A stretch of 6,522 nucleotides of DNA. It comes from Gammaproteobacteria bacterium. GTDB taxonomy: Bacteria; Pseudomonadota; Gammaproteobacteria; Xanthomonadales; Xanthomonadaceae. Both the position numbers and the translations under genes were made by a program. The notes below the pieces were generated by a model that worked only from the letters and a program-made list of their open reading frames with translations, was not told the origin of the DNA and ran no database searches. This document shows positions 1-6,211 of this stretch, one piece after another (positions within the stretch are counted from its first letter, which is position 1; each line of letters starts with the position of its first letter). The DNA is taken from NCBI GenBank assembly GCA_026398715.1, contig JAPLSI010000085.1, positions 1 through 6,522 on the forward strand, given 5' to 3'.

Positions 1-1268
1 GGGAATTTCTCGCCGAGCATGCCCATGAACGGGATGGTGCCGCCTTCGCCCATGTACATCGCCGGGGCACCGAAGAATTCCTGGCTGGCGTGATCAATCG
101 CGTGTTCCAGCCACGGCGCGAGCGCAGGCGAATTCCAGCCCGTTGATGCTTTCTCGACTTCGAACTCCACGACCGCGCCGTTCGGCGGATTGCTGGTGAG
201 TACCTTCTTCAGGATTTCAGTGGCGAGCTTCGGGTTGAGGGTCGGCGGCAGTCGCAGGCTAAGCTTTACCGCCGTGGTCGGGCGCAGCACGTTGCCGGCA
301 TTGGACAGCGGCGGCAGGCCGTCGGCGCCGGTCACCGACAACATCGGCAGCCACGTACGGTTGAGGATCATCTGCGTCAGGTCGCTGTCCATCGGCGTCA
401 TGCCGGGCAGGAACGGGAACTTGTCGAACACGTCGTTGCCCAGTACCTCGGCGGCGCGCACCGCCTGCAGGCGGCGCTGTTCGGGGATCTCGACGGTCAG
501 TTCTTCCACCAGGATCTTGCCGGTCGCTTCATCCTCGAGCCGCGACAGCAGCTGGCGCAGCAGGCGGAAGCTGGACGGGACGATGCCGGACGCGTCACCG
601 GAATGCACGCCTTCGGTCAGCACCTGCACGCGCAGGTTGCCGCCGGCCAGGCCGCGCAAGGACGTCGTGCACCACAACTGGTCGTAATTGGCGCAGCCGG
701 AGTCCAGGCAGACGACCAGGGACGGCTTGCCGATGCGTTCGGCAAGGTGGTCCACGTAGAACGGAAGATCGTAGCTGCCCGACTCTTCGCAGGCCTCGAT
801 CAGCACCACGCAACGCGCATGCGGCAAGCCCTGTTCCTGCAACGCACGGATCGAGGTGAGCGAGCCGAAGATGGCGTAACCGTCGTCGGCGCCGCCGCGA
901 CCATAAAGTCGATCGCCCTTCAGCACCGGCAACCACGGCCCGAGGTCGTCGGCCCAGCCGGTCATTTCGGGTTGCTTGTCCAGGTGCCCGTAGAGAAGGA
1001 CGCAGTCGTCGTTGTGCCCGGCGATCTCGATGAAGATCAGCGGCGTGCGGCCAGGCAGGCGCACCACTTCGACCTGCATTCCCTTGATGTCCTGCTTGCG
1101 TGCCCAGTCGGCCAGCAAGTCGGTCGCGGCGTCCATGTAGCCGTTGGCCTGCCAGTCGGCGTCGAACATCGGCGACTTGTTCGGAATGCGGATGTATTCG
1201 ACCAGCTGCGGAACGATGTCGCCGTCCCAGGCATCGGCGACCAGACGATCGGTTTTTGCGGTGTCCAT
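1..1268 (-). CDS. M20-family metallopeptidase (dipeptidase/carnosinase-like), 3' end outside window
   Basis: The frame is open from the ATG at 1268-1266 to the window edge (422 codons, no stop), so the C-terminus is missing. The translation shows the M20 di-zinc hydrolase signature in order: YGHLDKQPE (His95 metal ligand, Asp97), GRGGADDG (Asp128, bridging metal ligand), EACEESGS (Glu161 general base, Glu162 metal ligand), LDSG (Asp189 metal ligand) and EGVHSGD (His222, lid-domain His of the PepV/carnosinase branch). GEGGTIP at 407-413 matches the REGGSIP region of carnosinases, with Gly in place of Arg. The last metal-binding His normally lies just beyond this point, so perhaps 40-60 residues are off-window. 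It probably hydrolyses dipeptides or other short N-acyl amino-acid substrates in the cytosol; no signal peptide is visible. The substrate cannot be fixed from sequence. Upstream, GGGAG about 13 nt before the ATG is a weak ribosome site. It is transcribed divergently from the ComEA-like gene. Confidence 0.93.
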   Translation of the reverse strand, partial: MDTAKTDRLVADAWDGDIVPQLVEYIRIPNKSPMFDADWQANGYMDAATDLLADWARKQDIKGMQVEVVRLPGRTPLIFIEIAGHNDDCVLLYGHLDKQPEMTGWADDLGPWLPVLKGDRLYGRGGADDGYAIFGSLTSIRALQEQGLPHARCVVLIEACEESGSYDLPFYVDHLAERIGKPSLVVCLDSGCANYDQLWCTTSLRGLAGGNLRVQVLTEGVHSGDASGIVPSSFRLLRQLLSRLEDEATGKILVEELTVEIPEQRRLQAVRAAEVLGNDVFDKFPFLPGMTPMDSDLTQMILNRTWLPMLSVTGADGLPPLSNAGNVLRPTTAVKLSLRLPPTLNPKLATEILKKVLTSNPPNGAVVEFEVEKASTGWNSPALAPWLEHAIDHASQEFFGAPAMYMGEGGTIPFMGMLGEKF

Positions 1269-1298
1269 TCGGCGCGGTGACTCCCGGGGTAATGGCTA

Positions 1299-1304
1299 AT
1301 TCTA
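1299..1304 (-). promoter_or_regulatory. Possible -10 element for the M20 peptidase gene
   Basis: On the - strand this hexamer reads TAGAAT (5 of 6 matches to TATAAT), 30 nt upstream of the M20 start codon, in the 187-bp divergent spacer. No good -35 hexamer stands 16-18 nt further upstream, so this is only a candidate. The rest of the spacer (1269-1455) shows no convincing promoter for the + strand gene. Confidence 0.25.
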
Positions 1305-1446
1305 GCCGACCCCTTGGGAAAAGGCTGACCCGGTCATAAGCCGGCTTCGCAGGGGAATGTGGAGGAAATGGCGATAGGCCCCGAGCGTGACGGTGTCGAC
1401 ACTGCAGCTACCGACCCGGCGCCTGCCGCGGCGGAACCACCATCCC

Positions 1447-1450
1447 GGAG
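1447..1450 (+). promoter_or_regulatory. Ribosome binding site deciding the ComEA-like start
   Basis: GGAG lies 5 nt before the ATG at 1456. It favours that start over the in-frame GTG at 1387, which would put 23 unlike residues in front of a clean signal peptide. Confidence 0.75.
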
Positions 1451-1455
1451 CTGCC

Positions 1456-1827
1456 ATGAAGAAGTTCACCCTGCTGATCAAGACCCTTGTCCTGTCCGCC
1501 CTGTTCGCGACCGCCGCCCTGGCCGGGGGCGAACGGGTGAACATCAACACCGCCGATGCCGCCACGCTCGATCGCGTGCTGGACGGCATCGGGCCCTCCA
1601 AGGCCGAAGCCATCGTTGTCTATCGCAAGGCCAACGGGCCGTTCCGCAGCATCGACCAATTGGCCTCGGTGAAGGGCATCGGCCTGTCCACCATCGAAAA
1701 GAACCGCGACCGGATCGTCATTGCCGGTGGTGCGGCGCCGGCGGCGGGCGCTACCCGTGCGGGCACGGCCAAGCCCGCGGCGGCCCGTCCCGCGCCCGCC
1801 AAGCCGAAGGCCGGCAGCGGTCGTTGA
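1456..1827 (+). CDS. ComEA-like secreted helix-hairpin-helix DNA-binding protein
   Basis: A 123-residue protein. Residues 1-23 are a signal peptide: MKK, a hydrophobic core, then ALA before Gly24. Residues 28-89 form the ComEA domain, opening with the hallmark VNINTADAATLD and carrying two helix-hairpin-helix motifs, LDGIGPSKAEAI (42-53) and VKGIGLSTIEKNRDRI (72-87). Between them lies the conserved NGPFRSIDQL segment. In the family this domain binds double-stranded DNA without sequence specificity through the backbone; periplasmic ComEA ratchets incoming DNA during natural transformation. Residues 90-123 are a low-complexity Ala/Pro/Lys/Arg tail absent from minimal ComEA proteins. No other competence gene is visible nearby, which is usual for gammaproteobacterial ComEA orphans. 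A role in DNA uptake is inferred from the family, not shown by context. A general periplasmic nucleic-acid binder is the alternative. Confidence 0.92.
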   Translation: MKKFTLLIKTLVLSALFATAALAGGERVNINTADAATLDRVLDGIGPSKAEAIVVYRKANGPFRSIDQLASVKGIGLSTIEKNRDRIVIAGGAAPAAGATRAGTAKPAAARPAPAKPKAGSGR

Positions 1828-1901
1828 TTTCACCGCGGCGTCTGCGTGCACCTCGTCGCGCGCAGTCGCCGCCCCGCGTCCTCGTCGTGTTCGCAACGCC
1901 T

Positions 1902-1906
1902 GGAGA
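1902..1906 (+). promoter_or_regulatory. Ribosome binding site deciding the RAYT start
   Basis: GGAGA sits 5 nt before the ATG at 1912. This prefers the 176-residue form over an upstream in-frame GTG at 1846, which has no such site and would add 22 low-complexity residues. Confidence 0.65.
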
Positions 1907-1911
1907 ATCCC

Positions 1912-2442
1912 ATGCACGCGCAACTTCAATCCGAAGCCGAAGCATCGAACGCAAGCGACGTAGCGCCGTCGTTCACCGCCGCGTCCGAGCAAGCCTATTT
2001 CGTGACCATCAGCAGTCTGTTCCGCCGGCCCTTGTTCCTCGATCCGGAGGCGGCGCGTGCGGTGGCCCGCACGCAGGCGGACCCGGGGATATGGGGCCGT
2101 TCCCGCTGCCTGGCATGGGTGCTGATGCCCGACCGATGGCAGGGGCTGGTGGTGATGGGCGAGGGCGACTCCCTCGATCCGCTGGTCCGGCGCTTCAAGG
2201 CCATCAGCGCGCGCGGCGTCGAGTCGCGTTTCCGCATCAACGGCTGGTTGTGGGCCAAGGGCTACAACGAGCGCAAGCTCGACAGCCAGCAGGGGTTGCT
2301 CGCCGTCGCGCGCCACCTTGTCGCCAATCCGGTGCGCGTTGGCCTGGTGAAGTCGGTTGGCGCCTACCCGTACTGGGACTCCGTCTGGCTGGACACGCAT
2401 GGGGAAACCGGGCTGCGGCAATTGCAGCTTGCCGACGCATGA
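1912..2442 (+). CDS. RAYT-like (REP-associated tyrosine transposase, IS200/Y1 family) protein, probably catalytically inactive
   Basis: A 176-residue protein with the layout of REP-associated tyrosine transposases: an AYFVTISSLFRRPLF strand (29-42), LMPDRWQGLV (71-80), the VRRFKAISARGV helix (92-103), LWAKGYNERKL (113-123), ARHLVANPVRVGLV (133-146) and the family ending AYPYWDSVWL (151-160). Active members carry His-hydrophobic-His after MPD and a nucleophilic Tyr just before the VANP motif. Here these positions read Arg75-Trp76-Gln77 and His135, so both the metal-binding pair and the Tyr appear replaced. RAYTs are single-copy, vertically kept genes thought to move or bind REP palindromes. 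This copy may keep only DNA binding, or may be decaying. The frame is intact and the structural residues are conserved, which argues against simple decay. I see no REP palindromes on either side. It lies 84 bp after the ComEA-like gene and 21 bp before the HutD-like gene. Confidence 0.82.
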   Translation: MHAQLQSEAEASNASDVAPSFTAASEQAYFVTISSLFRRPLFLDPEAARAVARTQADPGIWGRSRCLAWVLMPDRWQGLVVMGEGDSLDPLVRRFKAISARGVESRFRINGWLWAKGYNERKLDSQQGLLAVARHLVANPVRVGLVKSVGAYPYWDSVWLDTHGETGLRQLQLADA

Positions 2443-2463
2443 TGCGGACAACACAATGCGCGG

Positions 2464-3051
2464 ATGGAAATCACCCTCATCCCCGCGAATGAATATCGAC
2501 GGGAGCGCTGGAAGAACGGCCTGGGCTGGACGCGCGAAATATTCCGCTCGCCACCGGATGCGCAAGCATGGGACTGGCGGCTTTCCATCGCCGAAGTGGA
2601 GAAGGATGGGCCGTTCTCGACGTTCCCGGGAGTCGATCGCGAGCTGGTCTTGCTGGCCGGAGACGGGATGCGATTGGTCTTCGATGATGACGAGAACGTC
2701 GAAATGTCCCCGCCCCACGACCGCGTCCGTTTTGCCGGCGAGCGCCCACTGCGAGCGGAACTGATTTCCGGGCCGACGCAGGACTTCAACCTGATGTGGC
2801 GCCGCGACCAGGTGGAAGCGAGCTTGTTGCACCGGCCATTGGTGGGGCCGATGCTGTTCTTCGCCGAACCGGGTGTCACCTGGGCCGTGTACGTAATGAG
2901 CGGACGCGCCCTGTTCAAGGACCAGTTGCTGCCCAAGGTGCTCGAGCAGGGCGATACCGCGCTGATCGCCCCGGCCGCCGATAGCGGCCGACGCGTGATC
3001 CTCGAAGGCGGCGGCGAAGTCCTGCTGGTGCGAATCCAGGCGAAGGGCTGA
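2464..3051 (+). CDS. HutD/Ves-family cupin-like protein
   Basis: A 195-residue protein, full length for the HutD/Ves family (PF05962). The N-terminal hallmark WKNGLGWTREI (16-26) is present, followed by WDWRLSIAEVEKDGPFSTFP (36-55), the RELVLLAGDGMRL strand pair (59-71) and GPTQDFNLMWRR (103-114). There is no signal peptide, so it should be cytosolic. HutD is a bicupin fold often encoded with histidine-utilisation genes and proposed to bind a pathway intermediate such as formylglutamate; E. coli Ves is a stand-alone member. No hut gene is visible here, so a role in histidine catabolism is not supported by context. The ATG at 2464 is 21 bp after the RAYT stop and has only a weak GCGGA upstream, so it may be co-transcribed and translationally linked with the RAYT gene. 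Its end converges on the receptor gene with 7 bp between stop codons. Family assignment is firm, function open. Confidence 0.9.
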   Translation: MEITLIPANEYRRERWKNGLGWTREIFRSPPDAQAWDWRLSIAEVEKDGPFSTFPGVDRELVLLAGDGMRLVFDDDENVEMSPPHDRVRFAGERPLRAELISGPTQDFNLMWRRDQVEASLLHRPLVGPMLFFAEPGVTWAVYVMSGRALFKDQLLPKVLEQGDTALIAPAADSGRRVILEGGGEVLLVRIQAKG

Positions 3052-3057
3052 ACGCCC
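3045..3057. terminator. Small hairpin at the convergent gene ends
   Basis: GGGC and GCCC form a 4-bp stem with a 5-nt loop that contains the HutD stop codon, exactly between the two convergent genes. No T-tract follows on either strand. It is therefore at best a weak bidirectional stop for transcription and may be chance. Confidence 0.2.
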
Positions 3058-3058
3058 G

Positions 3059-5221
3059 TCAGAAGCTCAGGCGCAGGCCGAGGTTGACCGCGCGCGGCGA
3101 CCCGGGGCTGATGTTGGTATCGCTATGCGCCGAGGCGAAGTATTCCTTGTCGAGCAGGTTCTCGACGTTGAGCTGCATCTGGACGTTTTCATTCACTGCG
3201 AAAAACACGGCGCCATCCACGCGCGCATAACCGGGCAGGGTGACGGCATTGCTGGTAGACGCGAACATCTTGTCACGCGCAATCAAGCCTAGCGCTGCGC
3301 CCCAGCGTGGATTGAAGTCATAGCGGTTCCAGAGCGAGAAAGTGCGGCGCGGAACCTGGGCGAGGATCCTGCCTGCAGGCAGCACGATGCCCGGCGACGT
3401 TTCGACGTCCTGGGTCGTGTGCGCATCCTGGTAGGCGAAGCCGCCCATCACGCTCCAGTTCTGACCGATCTTTCCGCTCAACCCAAGCTCGATGCCCTCG
3501 ACGCGCTGGCTGTCGCCGGCCAGCAGTACTAGTTTCGTTGAATCCAGCAGGTCCACCACGGCGACATTGCTGCGGGCCAGGCGGTAGATGGCAGCGGTTG
3601 CCGACAGCGTCGCGCTGACATCCCACTTCGCGCCCAGCTCCAGGTTGTTGAATTCTTCGGGTTCCAGCGACTGGTTGGGCGCGGAGAGCGAAGCCAACTG
3701 TTCGCCGGACCGCGGGAGGAAAGCCTTGCCCATGTTGGCGTAGATGGAGATGTTGGCCTGTGGCTTGTAGATCAGTCCGACTCGCGGCGAGACCAGTGAA
3801 TCGCTCGACGACAGATCACTGCCTGTGCGGTTGTTGCGCAGGTCCAGCTCGAAGTGGTCGTAGCGCAGGCCGATTACGGCGAGCCAGTGGGGCGAGAATT
3901 CGATCTGGTCCTGCACATACACGGCGGCGGTCCGCGCCACGCCGTGGTTGTCGGCGTCGGATGTGCCCTGTTTGAAACACAGGGGGCCGGTATAGCGCGG
4001 GTCGTCCAGTGATACGCGAACGGAAGTGGTCGAGGCTGCTGCGCAGTCATCCGAGAAGTAGCCCGTCTCGCGAAAATTATCGGTTTCCTGGCGACCAAAC
4101 TCGGCGCCTGCCAGCAGTTTGTGCTCAATCACGCCGGTATTCGCAACGAACACGAGGTCGGTCTGGTTAAGCAGGTTGTCGCGCCGGGTGTCGTTGTTGT
4201 ACGCGGATAACGTGACCGTATCGTCGGCGCGTGCCGCCCCCGGAAAGACGTTCTGGTAGAACTTTTCGTAGCGGCCAAAAAGGGTGCGGTTGCGCAGGTT
4301 CGCGCCGTTGGCGAAGCCGTGTTCCCACAACATGCTGAAGGTGTTGGCTTCGACCTCGGCGCGGCTGCGTTCGGGATCGCCGAAGAACGTGGAGGGGTCG
4401 ACGTCGACGGGCTTGCCGAGCACCGAGCTGATGCCCCGGTCCGCCGTGCGCTCGTCCTGGAAGTGCTCGATGCCCAGGGACAGGTCGGTGCTGTCGCCGA
4501 ACAGGAAGGACACGGTGGGGTTGATGCCGCGGCGACTTGCGGACACGTCGTCGCGGAAACTGTCAGTCTCCTCGACCAGCGCGTTGACCCGGAATGCGCC
4601 CTTGTCGTTGATCGCATCGCTTACGTCGGCAGTGGCGCGCAGCCGGTTCCACGAACCCCCCAGAAGCGCCAAGTCGCGCCGGGTCTCGCCGTCGGCCTGC
4701 TTGGTAACCCGATTGAGCACGCCGCCCGATCCACCGCGGCCGAAGATCATCGCGTTCGATCCCTTCAACGCTTCCACCCGATCGATGTTGTAGAGGTCGC
4801 GGAAGTACTGCACGTCGTCGCGCATGCCGTCGATGAACAGGTCGGCCGTAGAGCTGCTGCCGCGGAAGATCGGCGTGTCGCGGTTGCCTTCGCCCTGCGC
4901 CATGCCCACGCCCGGCACATAGCGCACGACATCGGCCATGCCCTGCATCGCCTGGTCCTGGATGAGTTCCCGGGTGATGACGGTGATCGCCTGCGGCGTG
5001 TCGATCAGAAGGGTGTCGGTCCGGGTGGCCGACTGGCTGTGAGTCGCTTCGTAACCCGAGTCCGGATCGCCCTGGACGGTGACCTTATCGAGCTCGGAAT
5101 TCTTGCGGTCGCGCAGGTCGCCTGCGTCGATCTCGGCGGCGCTTGCCGTGGAAGGGATCAGGCAGGCCAGGGCCAGGCCGACAGCCAGGGAAAGCAGGTG
5201 ACGATCGGGCCGCTGTCGCAT
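3059..5221 (-). CDS. TonB-dependent catecholate-type siderophore receptor (Fiu-like)
   Basis: A 720-residue outer-membrane receptor importing ferric siderophores with TonB-ExbB-ExbD energy. Residues 1-28 are a signal peptide ending ASA. A TonB-box-like stretch, LDKVTVQG (44-51), comes next. The plug (about 67-176) contains DTPQAITVITRELIQDQ (74-90), VVRYVPGVGMAQGEGNRDTP (98-117), FRGSSSTADLFIDGMRDD (119-136) and VEALKGSNAMIFGRGGSGGV (149-168), typical of the TIGR01783 siderophore-receptor group and closest by eye to Fiu. The barrel fills the rest and includes LNVENLLDKEYF (684-695) and the C-terminal Phe needed for BAM recognition. There is no N-terminal STN signalling domain, so regulation is probably directly by Fur rather than by a surface-signalling sigma factor. 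Cys393 and Cys415 probably form a disulfide in an outer loop. GGAAGA 7 nt before the ATG supports the start. The PiuC-type dioxygenase often found beside Fiu is not visible. The exact siderophore is unknown. Confidence 0.95.
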   Translation of the reverse strand: MRQRPDRHLLSLAVGLALACLIPSTASAAEIDAGDLRDRKNSELDKVTVQGDPDSGYEATHSQSATRTDTLLIDTPQAITVITRELIQDQAMQGMADVVRYVPGVGMAQGEGNRDTPIFRGSSSTADLFIDGMRDDVQYFRDLYNIDRVEALKGSNAMIFGRGGSGGVLNRVTKQADGETRRDLALLGGSWNRLRATADVSDAINDKGAFRVNALVEETDSFRDDVSASRRGINPTVSFLFGDSTDLSLGIEHFQDERTADRGISSVLGKPVDVDPSTFFGDPERSRAEVEANTFSMLWEHGFANGANLRNRTLFGRYEKFYQNVFPGAARADDTVTLSAYNNDTRRDNLLNQTDLVFVANTGVIEHKLLAGAEFGRQETDNFRETGYFSDDCAAASTTSVRVSLDDPRYTGPLCFKQGTSDADNHGVARTAAVYVQDQIEFSPHWLAVIGLRYDHFELDLRNNRTGSDLSSSDSLVSPRVGLIYKPQANISIYANMGKAFLPRSGEQLASLSAPNQSLEPEEFNNLELGAKWDVSATLSATAAIYRLARSNVAVVDLLDSTKLVLLAGDSQRVEGIELGLSGKIGQNWSVMGGFAYQDAHTTQDVETSPGIVLPAGRILAQVPRRTFSLWNRYDFNPRWGAALGLIARDKMFASTSNAVTLPGYARVDGAVFFAVNENVQMQLNVENLLDKEYFASAHSDTNISPGSPRAVNLGLRLSF

Positions 5222-5228
5222 TTGCAGG

Positions 5229-5234
5229 TCTTCC
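5229..5234 (-). promoter_or_regulatory. Ribosome binding site of the siderophore receptor
   Basis: Read on the - strand as GGAAGA, 7 nt before the ATG at 5221. It supports the start that gives a complete signal peptide. Confidence 0.7.
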
Positions 5235-5259
5235 AGGTCCGGGCCATTCCCGAGCTGGA

Positions 5260-5288
5260 ATCATAATGAGAATCATTCCCAACAACAA
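5260..5288 (-). promoter_or_regulatory. Sigma70-type promoter of the siderophore receptor
   Basis: On the - strand, TTGTTG (5288-5283) and TATGAT (5265-5260) are separated by exactly 17 nt. Transcription would start near 5253, giving a leader of about 30 nt before the receptor ATG. The Fur box covers the -10 hexamer and most of the spacer, the expected geometry for iron-dependent repression. Confidence 0.7.
5262..5280 (-). promoter_or_regulatory. Fur box
   Basis: The 19-bp stretch, read on the + strand, is CATAATGAGAATCATTCCC. It matches the classical Fur consensus GATAATGATAATCATTATC at 15 of 19 positions by direct alignment. It lies 40 bp upstream of the receptor start and overlaps its promoter. 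Fur with Fe2+ bound here would shut off the receptor in iron-replete cells. Confidence 0.88.
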
Positions 5289-5301
5289 GACCCTTCGGGC
5301 C
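5281..5301 (-). terminator. Possible weak terminator after the Rieske ferredoxin gene
   Basis: On the - strand GGCCC-GAA-GGGTC can form a 5-bp stem (one G-T pair) beginning about 12 nt after the ferredoxin stop, followed by TTGTTGTT. The stem is short and the T-tract is broken, and the element overlaps the receptor's -35 hexamer. It may partly separate the suf-side transcript from the receptor. Confidence 0.28.
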
Positions 5302-5312
5302 GATCGCGCCGC

Positions 5313-5642
5313 TCAGCCGCGATCATCCCGCGTCCAGACCGCGTCATCCTCGACTCGCACCGGGAAACACACCGTGGGCGTGTAGGCGGGATGGCAGACC
5401 GCCGCGCCGGTCCGCAGGTCGAACTTCGCGCCGTGGCGAAGGCATTCCACGAGGTAGCCGTCCACGGGACCGCCTGCGAGTTCGCCGCCGTCGTGGGTAC
5501 AGACATCTTCGATCGCGAACAGTTCGCCATCGATGTTGAATACCGCAATCGCCGTATCGCCGTCGTAGGCGAGCTGGAACTCGCCGGGCAACAGGTCGGC
5601 CCGGCTGCAAACGCGAATCCAGCCCATCATCGAGTCGCTCAT
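5313..5642 (-). CDS. Rieske [2Fe-2S] ferredoxin
   Basis: A 109-residue, single-domain Rieske protein. The cluster ligands are plain: CTH (Cys48, His50) and CLRH (Cys67, His70), with 16 residues between the two motifs. The size and lack of any signal peptide or membrane helix fit the soluble Rieske ferredoxins that pass electrons to oxygenases or other redox enzymes, rather than the membrane-anchored bc1 subunit. No oxygenase or reductase is visible here. Instead the gene follows sufS and a GNAT gene: its ATG overlaps the acetyltransferase stop in a 4-nt ATGA, and GGAAAA lies just upstream. It is thus translationally coupled and probably serves, or depends on, the Fe-S assembly operon. Three further cysteines (12, 83, 92) are not needed for the cluster. 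NirD-like or dioxygenase-ferredoxin roles remain possible. Confidence 0.93.
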   Translation of the reverse strand: MSDSMMGWIRVCSRADLLPGEFQLAYDGDTAIAVFNIDGELFAIEDVCTHDGGELAGGPVDGYLVECLRHGAKFDLRTGAAVCHPAYTPTVCFPVRVEDDAVWTRDDRG

Positions 5643-6211
5643 GTAAGTGTCTTTTCCAGGATTTCGAATCGCAGGTCGTCGCGCAGCGGAATGCCGAAGC
5701 GCTCATCGCCGTAGGGGAATGGCTTCTTGATGCCGGTGCGCCGGTAGCCGCGGCGCTCGTAGAACGAGATCAGTTCATCGCGGATGTCGATCACGGTCAT
5801 GCGCATCTTCCGGCATGCCCATTCCGCGGCAACGATGCGCTCCGCCTCGGCGAGCACCAGCTTGCCGATGCCTGCGCCCTGGCAGCCGGGCTTGACCGAA
5901 AACATGCCGAAGTAGCCTTCGCCGTCCTCGACGGCGACATTGGCACAAGCCAGCAATTCGCCATCGCGCTCGGCCAGCAGGATGCGGCTGAGCGGATTGG
6001 CCAGGATCGCTTCGATATCGTCAGCGCCGGTGCGGCGGCCGTCCAGGAAATCCGCTTCCGTCGTCCATCCGGCGCGGCTTACCTCGCCGCGATACGCCGA
6101 TTCGACCAACTCGACAACGCGCGAAACATCCTCGGCGATAGCCGGCCGGAACAGCAACGGGCTGCTATCTCCCACCCACCCACCCACACCAGACTTTCCC
6201 TCACTGCCCAT
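5639..6211 (-). CDS. GNAT-family N-acetyltransferase
   Basis: From the ATG at 6211 this is a 190-residue protein. The GNAT core spans about 19-170: LLFRPAIAEDVSRVVELVES (19-38) is strand 1/helix 1, FSVKPGCQGAGIG (104-116) is motif A with the acetyl-CoA pyrophosphate loop Q111-G-A-G-I-G116, and LISFYERRGYRRTG (148-161) is motif B with the usual Tyr-Arg-Gly-Tyr turn. The acceptor is unknown; small molecules, amino acids or proteins are all possible. AGGGG, 7 nt upstream, supports this start. A GTG at 6229 would add six residues. Residues 1-16 are Gly-rich, unlike a GNAT fold, and are encoded by G-run DNA, so the true start could even be further in. It sits 42 bp after the sufS stop and overlaps the Rieske gene by 4 bp, so it is an operon member. 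Confidence 0.88.
   Translation of the reverse strand: MGSEGKSGVGGWVGDSSPLLFRPAIAEDVSRVVELVESAYRGEVSRAGWTTEADFLDGRRTGADDIEAILANPLSRILLAERDGELLACANVAVEDGEGYFGMFSVKPGCQGAGIGKLVLAEAERIVAAEWACRKMRMTVIDIRDELISFYERRGYRRTGIKKPFPYGDERFGIPLRDDLRFEILEKTLT
6171..6185 (-). other. Perfect G-quadruplex motif in the 5' end of the GNAT gene
   Basis: The coding strand reads GGGTGGGTGGGTGGG: four G3 runs with single-T loops, the sequence class known to form very stable parallel quadruplexes. It lies 27-41 nt after the chosen ATG, so it would also be present in the mRNA. The + strand reads the complementary C-rich i-motif sequence. Confidence 0.8.

Noticed and set aside
603..1280. A 225-codon + strand open frame opposite the M20 gene
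   Set aside because: The opposite strand encodes all metal-binding motifs of an M20 peptidase; this frame is its shadow.
1314..1342. TTGGGA-17-TAAGCC as a promoter for the ComEA-like gene
   Set aside because: The -10 hexamer matches at only two positions and the distance to the start codon is over 110 nt; not supportable.
1828..1911. REP palindromes or insertion ends flanking the RAYT
   Set aside because: I looked for GTAG/GGAG-headed hairpins and terminal repeats on both sides of the gene and found none beyond short GC-rich chance matches.
1359..2492. A 377-codon + strand open frame across the ComEA-like and RAYT genes
   Set aside because: It overlaps both genes in another frame, is rich in Arg/Pro/Gly and has no domain motif; a shadow frame.
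1408..2832. A 474-codon open frame on the - strand spanning three + strand genes
   Set aside because: It is antisense to three genes with clear family motifs. Its translation is Arg/Gly/Ala-rich without any recognisable domain, as expected of a shadow frame in GC-rich DNA.
4319..5266. A 315-codon + strand open frame opposite the receptor gene
   Set aside because: It is the mirror of well-conserved plug-domain codons of the receptor, and its translation has no family features.
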